A DNA stretch of 61,739 bases from Halioglobus sp. (GCA_029287595.1 JARFQU010000123.1:1-61739), one strand, 5' to 3'; positions 24,838 through 34,395 are shown, counted from the first letter of the stretch. Numbers and translations are program-made. Notes: a model not told the origin generated them from the letters alone.

Positions 24838-26037
24838 ATGAAAACCCTTTACTACAAATTCATGGCATTTGTTGTCACCTGGCTACTCCGCCTGCTACCG
24901 CGCAACGCCCCGGTGGTCTACAAGGGCGTTAACTCCGCACTGGTATTGTGCGAACAGGTGGCAATACTGGGCTTTACCCGGGTATTGATCGTCACCGACA
25001 ATTTCCTGGGCAACTCGGGCATTCTCGATGGCATCAAGTCCACCCTGACCACGTCCAGTGTGGAATTTGTGGTTTTTGACGGCGTGCTGCCGGACCCGGC
25101 TTTCGACCAGGTGCAGGCGGGCGAAGCCGTGTACCGCAGCGAGGGCTGCCAGGCGGTCATCGCCGTGGGCGGCGGCTCAGTACTGGATGCAGCGAAGATG
25201 ATAGCCATGCTGCACACCAACCCCGGTCCACTGAAGAGCTTCGACGGTATACAGAAAAGTAAAAAGCCCGGGGCTACCCTGTTCGCGATACCAACCACCG
25301 CGGGCACTGGTTCGGAGATCACCCTGGCAGCAATCATTACCGACCCCGTCACCCACCGCAAGATACCGGTGGTAGACAGCAAAATGATTCCAGGCTATGT
25401 CGCCCTCGACGCGGAGATCATGAAAGGCATGCCACCCGGTATCACCGCAGCCACCGGCATGGACGCCCTCACCCATGCGGTGGAGTCCTACCTCAGCAAG
25501 GCCTCGTCGGAAGCCACGGAGATTCAGGCCAGGGCGGCGATACGACTGATATTCAAATACCTGGTGAGCGCTTATCGCGATGGCTCTGACATGGAAGCCC
25601 GGGACGGCATGGCCGTAGCCTCATTCTACGCCGGAGCCGCCTTTGGCAAGACCTCGGTGGGCTATGTACACGGCATCGCACACCAGCTGGGTCGCGTCTG
25701 CGGCACGCCCCACGGCAATGCCAATGCCATGGTACTGCCGGAAGTCCTCGCAGCCTATGGCGACTGTGTGTACCCGCGCCTGGCCGAACTGGCGCGCCTG
25801 GTAGGCGTTGGTGAAGCCGGTGCCAGCGACAGCCAGTTGGCGGCCCAGTTTATCCAGGCGATCGTGGACCTGCGCCAGGAAATGGAGTTGCCACTGCAGC
25901 CCAAGGACCTGAAAGCACAGGATATTCCCGGTATCGTGGAGGAGGCCCTTGCCGAGGCTGGCGGACTGTATCCGGTACCGCGCTATATGTCTGCGGATGA
26001 GGTAAAGCACATTGTCACCGGCCTGCTGGCGGCCTGA
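24838..26037 (+). CDS. Iron-containing alcohol dehydrogenase
   Basis: This 399-residue protein belongs to the group III (iron-activated) dehydrogenases. GGGSVLDAAKMIA near residue 107 binds NAD(P). TTAGTGSEIT near 152 and the metal-site helices MDALTHAVESYLS and VHGIAHQLGRVCGTPHGNANA contain the Asp and His ligands. An unusual hydrophobic N terminus (about residues 5-20, FMAFVVTWLLRLL) could bind the membrane. Family members interconvert alcohols and aldehydes, or butanol and methanol types. It lies 60 bases downstream of the fusion gene and is probably in the same operon. The substrate is not evident. Confidence 0.93.
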   Translation: MKTLYYKFMAFVVTWLLRLLPRNAPVVYKGVNSALVLCEQVAILGFTRVLIVTDNFLGNSGILDGIKSTLTTSSVEFVVFDGVLPDPAFDQVQAGEAVYRSEGCQAVIAVGGGSVLDAAKMIAMLHTNPGPLKSFDGIQKSKKPGATLFAIPTTAGTGSEITLAAIITDPVTHRKIPVVDSKMIPGYVALDAEIMKGMPPGITAATGMDALTHAVESYLSKASSEATEIQARAAIRLIFKYLVSAYRDGSDMEARDGMAVASFYAGAAFGKTSVGYVHGIAHQLGRVCGTPHGNANAMVLPEVLAAYGDCVYPRLAELARLVGVGEAGASDSQLAAQFIQAIVDLRQEMELPLQPKDLKAQDIPGIVEEALAEAGGLYPVPRYMSADEVKHIVTGLLAA

Positions 26038-26066
26038 AACAAATAAACAAAAACGGGATCTGATTT

Positions 26067-26483
26067 ATGGCCAAGGAATTCGACGCTATCGGGTTTTTAC
26101 TGCGCGTGCTGTTTGCCATGTTGCTGGTGTTCGGGACTTACAACCCCACTGATTACTCCTATGCCAGTTGGGTTTTATCTGGCGATGCCGGATTTGAGCC
26201 GGTCACCGCACTGGTTGGAGTCGCCCTGTTGATCGCCTGGATCGTGTTTTTACGCGCCACTTTTTTGTCCCTGGGATGGCTGGGCATTATCCTTGGCGCT
26301 GCCCTGTTCAGCTGTTTCATCTGGCTGTTGATCGATATCGGCTGGTTAAGCATGGATTCCACCGGTGCCATTACCTGGCTGGTGCTGCTGTTGATTTCCC
26401 TGATCCTGGCCGTCGGTATGTCGTGGTCACATATCAGGCGCCGCCTGACTGGACAGGTCGATGTGGATGACGTCGAAGACTAA
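26067..26483 (+). CDS. DUF6524-like four-helix membrane protein
   Basis: This 138-residue protein has four hydrophobic segments (about residues 9-24, 46-64, 69-90 and 101-120) and a charged C-terminal tail (RRRLTGQVDVDDVED), so it is an inner-membrane protein with a cytoplasmic acidic end. The N terminus MAKEFDAIGFLLRVLFAMLL followed by FGTYNPTDYSY is like the uncharacterised DUF6524 group. It is 29 bases downstream of the alcohol dehydrogenase and ends the plus-strand run. It has no known role. Confidence 0.7.
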   Translation: MAKEFDAIGFLLRVLFAMLLVFGTYNPTDYSYASWVLSGDAGFEPVTALVGVALLIAWIVFLRATFLSLGWLGIILGAALFSCFIWLLIDIGWLSMDSTGAITWLVLLLISLILAVGMSWSHIRRRLTGQVDVDDVED

Positions 26484-26541
26484 ACGCGCAAATCCACCAC
26501 GCCGGGGTCGATAGCAATAACAGAACCGAGGGGTTCATGAT

Positions 26542-27435
26542 TTAATCCTGCTGCAGGCGGGAATCAAGCTCGCCGCGTACCTCGTCAAATGCCTGGGCGA
26601 TGATTTCCCGTAAGACACGCATGCGCGCGCTGAGGCGCAGGTCCTTGTGGGTCAGCACCCACATATCGGAATGGTGTAGGACAGTGGCGCCCGGTACGCG
26701 CACGATATCGGGGTCGCGATAGGCAGTAAAACAGGGCACAAACGCCATGCCCATCCCGGCGCGCACCGCTTCGGCTACCAGGGCGAGATCGATGATTGCG
26801 TGGCGCACCGGATTGTCGGGAAAATCGGTAGTGGCCAGCCACTCTTCTTTCTGCCCCTCGGGGTTTTTGCCAATCCAGTTGATATGCGACACATTCCCCG
26901 GATCATCGCTGTTGAGTAAGTCCCTGTGGACATAGCTTGACGCACTGATTGCGCATATTTTACGACCGATCAGGTTCTCCGGCGGGTGCACCCCGGCGGG
27001 CATCACACGAATAGCGATATCCGCCTCTCGCCGGCTGAGGTCCAGGGCGTCGTTGCTGGTAAGCAGTTCCAGCCGGATCCGCGGGTACTGTTCGCTGAAG
27101 TGCGCCAGGTGCCGCATCAGGAAACCCATGCGCCCCACCGGCGGCAGAGTCAGTCGGATACTGCCCTCCAGTTCCTGGTCCTCGCCGCTGATTTTTCGCT
27201 CGGCAGCCAGCATCAGCTCTTCCACATGCTCTGCGGTAGGCAGCACCTGCTCACCGGCGCCTGTGAGTCTGTAGCCATCCGGGGTGCGATCGAACAGGCG
27301 GGTATGGAGCTGATGTTCCATTTCGTCCAGGCGACGCGTGACGGTGGAATTACTCACGCCCAGCTCCTGCGCTGCGCCACGGGCCGAGCCGCGGCGACTT
27401 AAAGCCAGCAGAACCTTCAGGTCGTCCCAATCCAT
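26542..27435 (-). CDS. LysR-family transcriptional regulator
   Basis: This 297-residue protein has the LysR helix-turn-helix at residues 1-60 (MDWDDLKVLLALSRRGSARG, then STVTRRLDEMEHQL). The C-terminal effector domain includes SIRLTLPPVGRMGFLMRHL and ADIAIRVMPAG. The ATG at 27435 is chosen because LysR proteins start just before the first helix; upstream codons read into the DHH gene. It begins 11 bases after that gene's stop, so the two may share a message, which is unusual for LysR genes. The regulated target is not evident, since no gene faces it across a promoter. Confidence 0.92.
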   Translation of the reverse strand: MDWDDLKVLLALSRRGSARGAAQELGVSNSTVTRRLDEMEHQLHTRLFDRTPDGYRLTGAGEQVLPTAEHVEELMLAAERKISGEDQELEGSIRLTLPPVGRMGFLMRHLAHFSEQYPRIRLELLTSNDALDLSRREADIAIRVMPAGVHPPENLIGRKICAISASSYVHRDLLNSDDPGNVSHINWIGKNPEGQKEEWLATTDFPDNPVRHAIIDLALVAEAVRAGMGMAFVPCFTAYRDPDIVRVPGATVLHHSDMWVLTHKDLRLSARMRVLREIIAQAFDEVRGELDSRLQQD

Positions 27436-27445
27436 CGCCTGCTGA

Positions 27446-28405
27446 CTAGGCGTAAAACGCCGCGAAGGTGTCGAGGAATTGCTGCAGCATATCCGCGGGC
27501 AGATCATTGATGCCGGCGGCGGCCTTGCGCCCGCCCCCCGTGGGAAACTGCATGCACAGCTCGTCAGCACCGGTCTTGTTATTCAGTGGCGCGCGCACGC
27601 TGACGAGATAGCAACCATTGGCCCGGACCGTCAACACCGCGTGCGCGCGATCCGGGTCCGCATTTGCCAGGTCGTTACTATATACACCACTGACCCGTCG
27701 CGCCCAGGGCTCGTCGGGCAGCATGAAGGCGGCAACGGCGGCATCGCGGTATTCCGGCGCCAGTGCCGCGGCGCTCGCCATATCCTGGTGATAGCCCTGC
27801 TCCAGTTTCTGGAAGTGCTGCGCACCGTCGCTGATAAAATCAAAGGGGCTGGCATACTGGCTGATCAGCCGGTACAACTCAACGGGTTCGAAATGCAGGT
27901 CCAGCAGATTGGAACCGTATCCATTGTAGTTAATGTAAATACCCAGGTTTTCCAGTTGCTGCAGCGCCGCTTCATCCACTCCCAGGGGTTTGGCTATGGC
28001 GCGCGCACTGTCCTTGAGATTGTCGCCGAAGGTACCGGTAACGGCCCAGGCCAGGTAAGCGCCATCCAGGTAATTATTGACCAACAGGCTGGTGCACACG
28101 TCCGGTGCGGTATTGATAATGCTGTGTAGTTGTTCGCTGTCGGGAATATCGCCCGCGAAGTGGTGGTCGCAGTAAAATACCTGGGCGCCGGCATCCAGAG
28201 CTCGCTGCAGTCCCTCACGGTTCTTGTCCAGGGACACATCCAGCACGGTTATCCTGGAATCCGCCTCGGCGTGAACCTGCTGCAACAGGTTGATATCGCG
28301 TTTTACGCCGGTTACCAGTTGCGCCTCCCTGGGCTCAGCATTGCGCAACTGGGTCAGTGCGCACAAGCCGTCGGCATCGCCATTGAATACGTCGAAATCA
28401 GTCAT
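27446..28405 (-). CDS. DHH-family phosphoesterase
   Basis: This 319-residue protein belongs to the DHH superfamily. The metal-binding motifs are FNGDADGLCAL near residue 7, LDVSLDKN near 55 and CDHHF near 83. The C-terminal DHHA1-type part ends with FPTGGGRKAAAGI near 290. Related proteins cleave cyclic dinucleotides, nanoRNA or other phosphoesters, but this short form with a variant first motif is not a clear RecJ or NrnA. It lies 60 bases after the WbpM-like gene on the same strand. A regulatory or salvage role is possible; no partner is suggested by its neighbours. Confidence 0.85.
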   Translation of the reverse strand: MTDFDVFNGDADGLCALTQLRNAEPREAQLVTGVKRDINLLQQVHAEADSRITVLDVSLDKNREGLQRALDAGAQVFYCDHHFAGDIPDSEQLHSIINTAPDVCTSLLVNNYLDGAYLAWAVTGTFGDNLKDSARAIAKPLGVDEAALQQLENLGIYINYNGYGSNLLDLHFEPVELYRLISQYASPFDFISDGAQHFQKLEQGYHQDMASAAALAPEYRDAAVAAFMLPDEPWARRVSGVYSNDLANADPDRAHAVLTVRANGCYLVSVRAPLNNKTGADELCMQFPTGGGRKAAAGINDLPADMLQQFLDTFAAFYA

Positions 28406-28465
28406 GGTGTGTCCTTAATTTTTACGCGATGCCACGAGGCAGGCTGATTACAACCCGGCCACGGA

Positions 28466-30520
28466 CTAGTTTTTGTCGGGGAATAATTCTTTGACGTTGG
28501 ATGCCGCAACGGCATCCAGCTGTTCTTCTCGCTTCAGCCACAGGTGATCGTAGCGCACCGGTTGGCGACCAAAGCCACTCACGGCGGAAGACAGTATCGA
28601 GCTGATGCCATCGCAGTCCAGTTCCTCACAGTGCACCACAAGCTTTAACAACATGGCATGCATCTGCTCGTAGGGCAGGCACTCTTCCTCGGCACGCATA
28701 ATCATGGGGTGCCCGGTACCTTCCACATTGCTGCCAAGCAACAATTCCTCATGCAACTTCTCGCCGGGCCGCAGGCCGACGAATTCAATATCGATGGGGC
28801 CGCCCACATGGGTGTCATGGTTCATTTCATAGCCGCTAAGGCGAATCATCCTGCGCGCCAGGTCCACGATGCGCACGGGCTCGCCCATATTGAGCACAAA
28901 GACATCGCCCCCGGTACCCATGGCGCCTGCCTGCAATACCAGCTGCGCGGCCTCCTGTATGCTCATGAAAAAACGTGACACCTCGGGGTGCGTCACGGTA
29001 ACCGGGCCGCCGGCCGCTATCTGCTCGTGAAACAAGGGCACCACTGAACCCGAAGACCCCAACACATTGCCGAAACGCACCATGCAAAAGCGCGTACGGG
29101 TTTCTCCCTGGGCCAGTCCCTGCAATAACATTTCCGCGAAGCGTTTCGAGGCGCCCATGATATTGGTGGGGCGCACCGCCTTATCAGTGGATACCAGCAC
29201 AAACGTTTCCACACCGGCCTGGCACGCAGCCTCCGCCGCATACCAGGTGCCGAAAACATTGTTGGCCACACCTTCGGCTATGTTGTACTCAACCATCGGC
29301 ACATGTTTATACGCCGCCGCGTGATAAACCGTCTGCACGCGGAAGGTGCGGTAAATACTCTCCAGTCGTTTCTGGTCCTGTACAGAGCCCAGCAGAGCCA
29401 CTATCTCTACAGGCAGTTCCAGCCGCTCCATGGTCTCGCGCAATTCACGCTCGATCTGGTACAGGGCATGCTCGGAGTTATCCAGCAGTACCAATTCCCG
29501 CGGACTGGATTCCAGGATCTGCCGACACAGTTCCGAGCCGATAGAGCCACCGGCACCGGTAACCATAACCACCTTGTGCGTGATACAGCGATCCAGCAGT
29601 TCAGGGTGCGGTGGTACCGCTTCGCGGCCCAGCAAGTCGTCCAGGTCTACGTCACGTATCTGGTTGACACTGGCGAGTCCGGAAACCAGCTCGTTAAACC
29701 TGGGCACGGTGCGCACATGCACCGGCAGCCCCACCAGGGAGTTAATGATTTCCCGGCGACGCTCGGTCGAGGCTGAGGGAATTGCCAACAGCACCTGGGT
29801 AATATCGTGCTGGGCAACCAATTGCTCTGTGTCTTCGGGCCTTGCGACCTGCAAGCCGTTGATGACCGAGCGTTGCAGGTAGTCGTTGTCATCGACGAAG
29901 GCTACCGCATGATACTGGTCACCCTGTGACAGCGCGGTCAGCAACTGGCGACCGGTTTCCCCGGCACCATAGATAATGACGTTTTCCGACAGGGAGCGCA
30001 GCTTCGCCTGATAGTAGGCGCGCACGATCAGCCGCGAGCCGCCAATACCCAGCAGTGCGAGGCCCCAATAGATAAAGGGTGTGGACCGCGGCACCTGCGC
30101 CTGCAGAAAAAATATCGTGGCACCGAGAATCAGGGTGGAATATGTGACCGCGGTAATGATGGCCCAGATAGCCTGCTGGCCCATGTAGCGTATAACCGCG
30201 CGATACAGTCCCAGGCGCAGGAAAACGACCGCACTGGCCAGCACGGTGACCCCGGCGCTGACATACTCTACAGTACCCAACTCGAAATTGAGATGACCCC
30301 AACGCAGTGCCACTGCAGACCACATGGCGGCGGTGACAAATAGCATATCCAGGCACAGCAAACAGGCCTGCTTGATATTGCGCGGCAATTCTATGAGCTT
30401 TTCGAGGATATCCCGGAGATTTCGGGCTATCGCGGAAGCAGAGCGCGATAACAAGCTGCCAACTGAATTCAGCAAGTCCACTCCTTTCCCAAAACGCCAA
30501 TTGAGGGTGCAAATTTGCAT
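28466..30520 (-). CDS. wbpM: WbpM/FlaA1-like UDP-N-acetylglucosamine 4,6-dehydratase (membrane form)
   Basis: This is a large nucleotide-sugar dehydratase of 684 residues. Four hydrophobic segments span about residues 50-165. A CoA-binding-like Rossmann domain (IIYGAGETGRQLL) comes next. The catalytic SDR domain has VTGAGGSIGSELCRQIL near 320, STDKAVRPTNIMGASKR (Met in place of the usual Tyr of YxxxK, as in WbpM) and LRPGEKLHEELL. It makes the 4-keto-6-deoxy sugar used for QuiNAc or FucNAc in O-antigen. The ATG at 30520 with GGTGGA before it is preferred to a TTG at 30529. It is the third gene of a short glycan operon. Confidence 0.93.
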   Translation of the reverse strand: MQICTLNWRFGKGVDLLNSVGSLLSRSASAIARNLRDILEKLIELPRNIKQACLLCLDMLFVTAAMWSAVALRWGHLNFELGTVEYVSAGVTVLASAVVFLRLGLYRAVIRYMGQQAIWAIITAVTYSTLILGATIFFLQAQVPRSTPFIYWGLALLGIGGSRLIVRAYYQAKLRSLSENVIIYGAGETGRQLLTALSQGDQYHAVAFVDDNDYLQRSVINGLQVARPEDTEQLVAQHDITQVLLAIPSASTERRREIINSLVGLPVHVRTVPRFNELVSGLASVNQIRDVDLDDLLGREAVPPHPELLDRCITHKVVMVTGAGGSIGSELCRQILESSPRELVLLDNSEHALYQIERELRETMERLELPVEIVALLGSVQDQKRLESIYRTFRVQTVYHAAAYKHVPMVEYNIAEGVANNVFGTWYAAEAACQAGVETFVLVSTDKAVRPTNIMGASKRFAEMLLQGLAQGETRTRFCMVRFGNVLGSSGSVVPLFHEQIAAGGPVTVTHPEVSRFFMSIQEAAQLVLQAGAMGTGGDVFVLNMGEPVRIVDLARRMIRLSGYEMNHDTHVGGPIDIEFVGLRPGEKLHEELLLGSNVEGTGHPMIMRAEEECLPYEQMHAMLLKLVVHCEELDCDGISSILSSAVSGFGRQPVRYDHLWLKREEQLDAVAASNVKELFPDKN

Positions 30521-30550
30521 CGCTGCCAATCCACCCTGAGAACAGGAATA

Positions 30551-31528
30551 CTACGCGAAATGACGCATTTTCGCCATGCCCAACACCAGGGGAAGATATG
30601 CCAAAATTACCATAATTAATGCGTAATCCGGCATGGACTGGACGGCCCAGGCCAGAGGAAACAGCCATACCGCGTTAATTGCCAACAGCACAAAATCTAC
30701 GCTGAGGTGAGACTGCCAGTGCCGACTCAGGCGCTGGTAGGCATGCAGCCGGTGCGGTTGGGTTACCGCCTGCCCGGTAAACAAACGCCACAACAGGGTG
30801 TAACTGGCATCGGTGATAAACACCGCCAGCAGGATCAACCAGCAAGCGGGATTCAGGTAGCCCTGAACAGCCCCCAACAGCACCAGCCCGGCCAGCAAAA
30901 AGCCGGTGGGGATACTGCCCGCATCGCCCATAAACAGGCGCGCCGGCGGCCAGTTCCACATCAGGAAGCCGATATGCGCAGCCGCCAGCAACAGGCAAAA
31001 CAGCGCGTAGGCCGCACTGCCCGGGCTGCCGCTCGCCCAGGCAAGCAGCGCGGCACTGCCGCAGGCCAGGATACACTGCATAGCGGCAATGCCGTCGATG
31101 CCGTCCATGAAGTTGTACAGGTTGAGAAACCACAGCATCGCCAGCACCGGTATCACCAGTAACAGGCTTTGCCAGCCCGGGGCCGCACCAGTGGCCGGCA
31201 ACAGGAACCAACAAAGCAGCAGGCAACAGCCAAGGTATAACAGCATGCGTAATCGCACGGAGAGATGCCACAGATCATCGATGACACCAACCAGCATGAG
31301 CAGCAGAGCGATCACCAGCAGCAGCAGATAGGCACCGCTCCAGGGGGCGGTCAGCGCCAGGCCAGCAACAAATGCCAGCAGCAGCGGCACACCGCCACCG
31401 TGTGGCGTGGGCCGTCGATGGGAGCTGCGCTCATTGGGCTGATCCAGCCAGCGACGGCGCCGCGCCAGCTGCAGGTATAACCAACACAGCGCGGCAGATA
31501 ACACCAGGGTAACAGGGATTGCCATCAT
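30551..31528 (-). CDS. WbpL/WecA-like glycosyl-1-phosphate transferase (MraY family)
   Basis: This 325-residue polytopic membrane protein, with about ten hydrophobic segments, belongs to the MraY/WecA family. LDQPNERSSHRRPTPHGGG near residue 28, DDLWHLSVRLR near 87, the NFMDGIDGIA motif near 140 and FMGDAGS near 200 are the known magnesium and nucleotide-sugar sites. It transfers a HexNAc-1-phosphate to undecaprenyl phosphate and so starts glycan assembly on the inner membrane. The start overlaps the stop of the epimerase gene (ATGA), and 30 bases separate it from the WbpM-like start. Confidence 0.92.
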   Translation of the reverse strand: MMAIPVTLVLSAALCWLYLQLARRRRWLDQPNERSSHRRPTPHGGGVPLLLAFVAGLALTAPWSGAYLLLLVIALLLMLVGVIDDLWHLSVRLRMLLYLGCCLLLCWFLLPATGAAPGWQSLLLVIPVLAMLWFLNLYNFMDGIDGIAAMQCILACGSAALLAWASGSPGSAAYALFCLLLAAAHIGFLMWNWPPARLFMGDAGSIPTGFLLAGLVLLGAVQGYLNPACWLILLAVFITDASYTLLWRLFTGQAVTQPHRLHAYQRLSRHWQSHLSVDFVLLAINAVWLFPLAWAVQSMPDYALIMVILAYLPLVLGMAKMRHFA

Positions 31529-32448
31529 ACCCTGGCCGCCCCCAACACCTGCTCGAGGCGACTGCGGGGACGCCAGTCGGTCGCCGCAAGCAGCGCCGCA
31601 TTGCTGTAAAGTTCGGTGCCGAACAGTTTGTCGTAAGTGGATTCACTACCGGGCGAAGCGCCCAGGTCAAGCAGCGCGGCGGCCAGGCGCCAGCCCCATA
31701 GTGGCAGCCACGCGACTCCCCTGCCCCTGCCCGCGACGCTGCGCAAACAGTCATAGATATCACGGGTACTGTAGCCGTGCTCACCGCAGGCAATCCAGGT
31801 ACTTACCCCGGAGGCGGGGCTGCTCGCCAACAGACACAACAGTTGGACCAGGTCCGGCAGGGCAAGCATAGAACGCCGCCCCACCGCGGGCGGCCGCGGC
31901 AACCCCCAGCGCACCCCGCGCGCCAGCAGGCGCAGGTTACCCTTGGGCTCGTGCCCATAGACCAGGGCAGGACGCAGGATAACGATCGACATCCTGTCAT
32001 CGGCGAACTGTTCCCGCAGCGCGCATTCGGCACGCCATTTGGATATACCGTAGGGGTCTGAGGGAGCAGCGCAATGGGCCTCTGAACGCGGCGCAGCGGT
32101 ATGGGAGGGTCCCATCGCCTTGACGCTGCTGAGAAAAATAAAGCAGCCAACGCCGGCAGATGCCGCCTGCCGCGCCAGTCTGAGGGTGGCCTGGTAGTTG
32201 AGCTGCTCATAGACCCCGGGAGTGGCGTTCTGGTGGGCAATGCCGGCGAGGTGAAACACGACATCCACGCGAGACAAGTAATCCTCCGGCAAGTCATGCG
32301 CAGCAAGATCAAGTGCCAGGGTGGGGGTACCATCGGGCAGTTTTGCGCCCGATTTACTCAGGGCTATAACCGTATCGCCACGTGCAGCGAGTTGCTGGCA
32401 TAGATGGCGGCCGATAAATCCGGTGGCGCCGCTGACAAGGCATTTCAC
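31525..32448 (-). CDS. NAD-dependent epimerase/dehydratase (WbpV/GalE-like)
   Basis: This 307-residue extended SDR has the cofactor motif GATGFIG at residues 7-13, a Ser in FLSSVKAMG and the YGISK dyad near 143. It likely makes or reduces the UDP-4-keto-6-deoxy sugar produced by the WbpM-like enzyme; in Pseudomonas the matching genes are wbpV and fnlB. Start MKCLVSG needs no adjustment. It is the first gene of the three-gene cassette and overlaps the transferase gene by four bases. A strong terminator for comEA lies just upstream, so this operon needs its own promoter between 32449 and 32466 or nearby. Confidence 0.87.
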   Translation of the reverse strand: MKCLVSGATGFIGRHLCQQLAARGDTVIALSKSGAKLPDGTPTLALDLAAHDLPEDYLSRVDVVFHLAGIAHQNATPGVYEQLNYQATLRLARQAASAGVGCFIFLSSVKAMGPSHTAAPRSEAHCAAPSDPYGISKWRAECALREQFADDRMSIVILRPALVYGHEPKGNLRLLARGVRWGLPRPPAVGRRSMLALPDLVQLLCLLASSPASGVSTWIACGEHGYSTRDIYDCLRSVAGRGRGVAWLPLWGWRLAAALLDLGASPGSESTYDKLFGTELYSNAALLAATDWRPRSRLEQVLGAARV

Positions 32449-32466
32449 ACTATCTGGTCACTGTCA

Positions 32467-32490
32467 CAAAAAAAGGGGGCAAGCCCCCTC
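32467..32490 (-). terminator. Rho-independent terminator after comEA
   Basis: Read on the minus strand, GGGGGC, the loop TT and GCCCCC (32488 down to 32475) form a strong stem followed by seven T residues (32474-32468). It is 20 bases past the comEA stop codon and ends that transcript before the epimerase gene. Confidence 0.9.
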
Positions 32491-32510
32491 ATGATACGGA
32501 TGCCGCCGCC

Positions 32511-32885
32511 TTATTCCAGTGTTATTACCGCGCGATTTTTGTCCAGGGTGGACTGGCCGATGCCCTTGACCTCAGCCAACTCGTCTACCGTGGAAAAGGG
32601 ACCGTAGGCCTCGCGATAGCGCACGATTTCCAGGGCCCGTGAATGACCCACACCCGTGAGTCCAGCCGCCAGCGCCTCCGCGCTGGCGGTATTGATATTG
32701 ACATTGGCCACGACGGGTGCCGCGGCGTCCTGCGCCAAAGTGGTGACGGGAGACAGCACAAACCCGCCAGCAAATAAAACGGCCAGCGCCAGCGTCCATG
32801 CCGCGCTTAATTGCCGAAAAGAAAGAACCATCCCGCCAGCCGAAGCGGCGGGTGCGAAGTGTTGTAACAGGGTTAAATAGTTCAT
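32511..32885 (-). CDS. comEA: ComEA family helix-hairpin-helix protein
   Basis: This 124-residue protein has a hydrophobic N-terminal segment (about 27-45, LALAVLFAGGFVLS) ending in an Ala-Gln site that looks like a signal peptide. A double helix-hairpin-helix follows, from NINTASAEALAAGLTGVG to ELAEVKGIGQSTLDKNRAVI. The family binds double-stranded DNA in the periplasm during natural transformation, but single-domain forms like this are common in gammaproteobacteria whose competence is unproven. It stands alone with its own terminator. Confidence 0.92.
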   Translation of the reverse strand: MNYLTLLQHFAPAASAGGMVLSFRQLSAAWTLALAVLFAGGFVLSPVTTLAQDAAAPVVANVNINTASAEALAAGLTGVGHSRALEIVRYREAYGPFSTVDELAEVKGIGQSTLDKNRAVITLE

Positions 32886-32988
32886 AAAGTCATCTCCGTA
32901 TAACGAACTGCTTCCATGCAGGCATCCGCACCGGAGAAAAGTCTAGCAGTGATTACTGCCGCGATGGACACCGCGGCCGCATTTGATG

Positions 32989-33687
32989 TTATGTGGAGGC
33001 CGCCAGCTCTGCGTGCACCTTTTCCAGCGCCGCCAACGGATCAGCGGCCGCCGTAATCGAGCGGCCAATTACCAGGTAATCAGAGCCCATGGCGATGCCA
33101 TCTGCCGGGGTTACCACGCGCCGCTGGTCGTCGGCGGAATCCCCAGCCAGCCTTATACCGGGCGTTACCAGGCAAAAATCGTCCCCGCGCGCCCGACGCA
33201 GGTCCGCCGCTTCCATGGCCGAGCACACCACCCCGTCAAGCCCGCTGTCTGCGGTCAATGCCGCGAGGCGCAACACACGCTCGGTAGCTGTCTCTGTATA
33301 GCCCAGTTCACGCAGGTCTTCCCCGGTCATACTGGTGAGCACGGTTACCGCAATCAACAGGGGGCGATTGTCCAGCCCCTGCAGAGACGCCACGGCCGCT
33401 TCCATCATGCGGCGCCCACCACCGGCGTGCACATTGACCATCCACACACCCAGTTCACCGGCGGCGCGCACCGCGCCCGCTACGGTATTGGGAATGTCGT
33501 GAAACTTGAGATCCAGGAATACATCAAACCCCATGCCCTGAAGCTGTTCCACCAGTTGCGGACCGCTGCGGGTAAACAACTCCTTGCCAACCTTGAGCCG
33601 GCACAGGGCCGGTGACAGGCGCCCGGCCAACTCCAGCGCCGGTGCCGCCGCTGGAAAGTCCAGGGCAACAATAACCGGGCTATTCAC
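32989..33687 (-). CDS. pyrF: Orotidine-5'-phosphate decarboxylase
   Basis: This 232-residue protein makes UMP from orotidine monophosphate. The motifs are IVALDFPAA near residue 6, the lysine of KVGKELF near 40, [17 protein letters not shown] near 62 (the catalytic Lys-Asp set) and [10 protein letters not shown] near 180. I start it at the GTG at 33687, which overlaps the lapA stop (GTGA); this gives the usual length, while a frame running to 33852 would lie across lapA. The lapA-pyrF order is common in gammaproteobacteria. Confidence 0.95.
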   Translation of the reverse strand: MNSPVIVALDFPAAAPALELAGRLSPALCRLKVGKELFTRSGPQLVEQLQGMGFDVFLDLKFHDIPNTVAGAVRAAGELGVWMVNVHAGGGRRMMEAAVASLQGLDNRPLLIAVTVLTSMTGEDLRELGYTETATERVLRLAALTADSGLDGVVCSAMEAADLRRARGDDFCLVTPGIRLAGDSADDQRRVVTPADGIAMGSDYLVIGRSITAAADPLAALEKVHAELAAST

Positions 33688-33992
33688 GAAGTGGACACCT
33701 CCGTTGGAGTGTCGCGCAAGCGCCCTACCTCGGCGCGGCTTTTCTCCAGTCGCCGCCTGGCGGCACCCAGCGAAGCGCGCTGGCGCAGCACGATCGTCGA
33801 ACAGGCGAGCATCCCCAGCAGCCCACCGATAGCAAATGCTATGAGCACCCACAGAGCAACGCTGCGCGGCTCAAAGGTATACACCAGCATATCCAGCGGT
33901 ACCGCCGTCTTATTTTGCAGGGCGAACAGCATGCCCACTGCGAGGGTGGCAAGAACAACGAGGGCAGTGATGATTTTACGCATGAACTTCAT
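33684..33992 (-). CDS. lapA: LapA family inner-membrane protein
   Basis: This 102-residue protein has two hydrophobic segments (about residues 5-23 and 46-66) and a charged helix after them ([12 protein letters not shown]), as in LapA (DUF1049). In Escherichia coli LapA works with LapB in lipopolysaccharide assembly control. Here no LapB follows; pyrF does. It is about 100 bases downstream of ihfB on the same strand. Confidence 0.88.
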   Translation of the reverse strand: MKFMRKIITALVVLATLAVGMLFALQNKTAVPLDMLVYTFEPRSVALWVLIAFAIGGLLGMLACSTIVLRQRASLGAARRRLEKSRAEVGRLRDTPTEVSTS

Positions 33993-34098
33993 GAAGGAAT
34001 CCGCTTGTGTGTCTGTAGGTTAAAAAAAACGGCATGATCGTGTGATCATACCGTTTGCGAGGCACAGGGCAAGTATCAGCCGGTCAAGCGTGGCCGTC

Positions 34099-34395
34099 TC
34101 ACAGGCCCATCTGCAGGCCAAGATTTACGCGCTCGCGCAGCTCCTTGCCGGGCTTGAAATGAGGTACGTACTTGCCGGTAAGCTCAACCGCATCGCCAGT
34201 CTTGGGATTGCGCCCCCGACGGGGTTCGCGATAGTGCAGCGAGAAACTGCCAAACCCGCGTATCTCGATACGCTCGCCAGTCGACAGCGTCTGGGACATA
34301 TGCTCCAGTATGGTTTTTACCGCGAGCTCGACATCCTTGGTGGACAACTGCGCCTGCCTGGCCGCAATGGTCTCGATCAATTCACTTTTGGTCAT
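34099..34395 (-). CDS. ihfB: Integration host factor beta subunit
   Basis: This 98-residue HU/IHF protein has the IHF-beta pattern [13 protein letters not shown] at its start, [27 protein letters not shown] around the DNA-intercalating arm, and [17 protein letters not shown] at the end. It bends DNA as a heterodimer with IhfA. AGGGGG lies about eight bases before the ATG. It follows rpsA, from which it is separated by a terminator and about 490 bases, so it has its own promoter. Confidence 0.98.
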   Translation of the reverse strand: MTKSELIETIAARQAQLSTKDVELAVKTILEHMSQTLSTGERIEIRGFGSFSLHYREPRRGRNPKTGDAVELTGKYVPHFKPGKELRERVNLGLQMGL

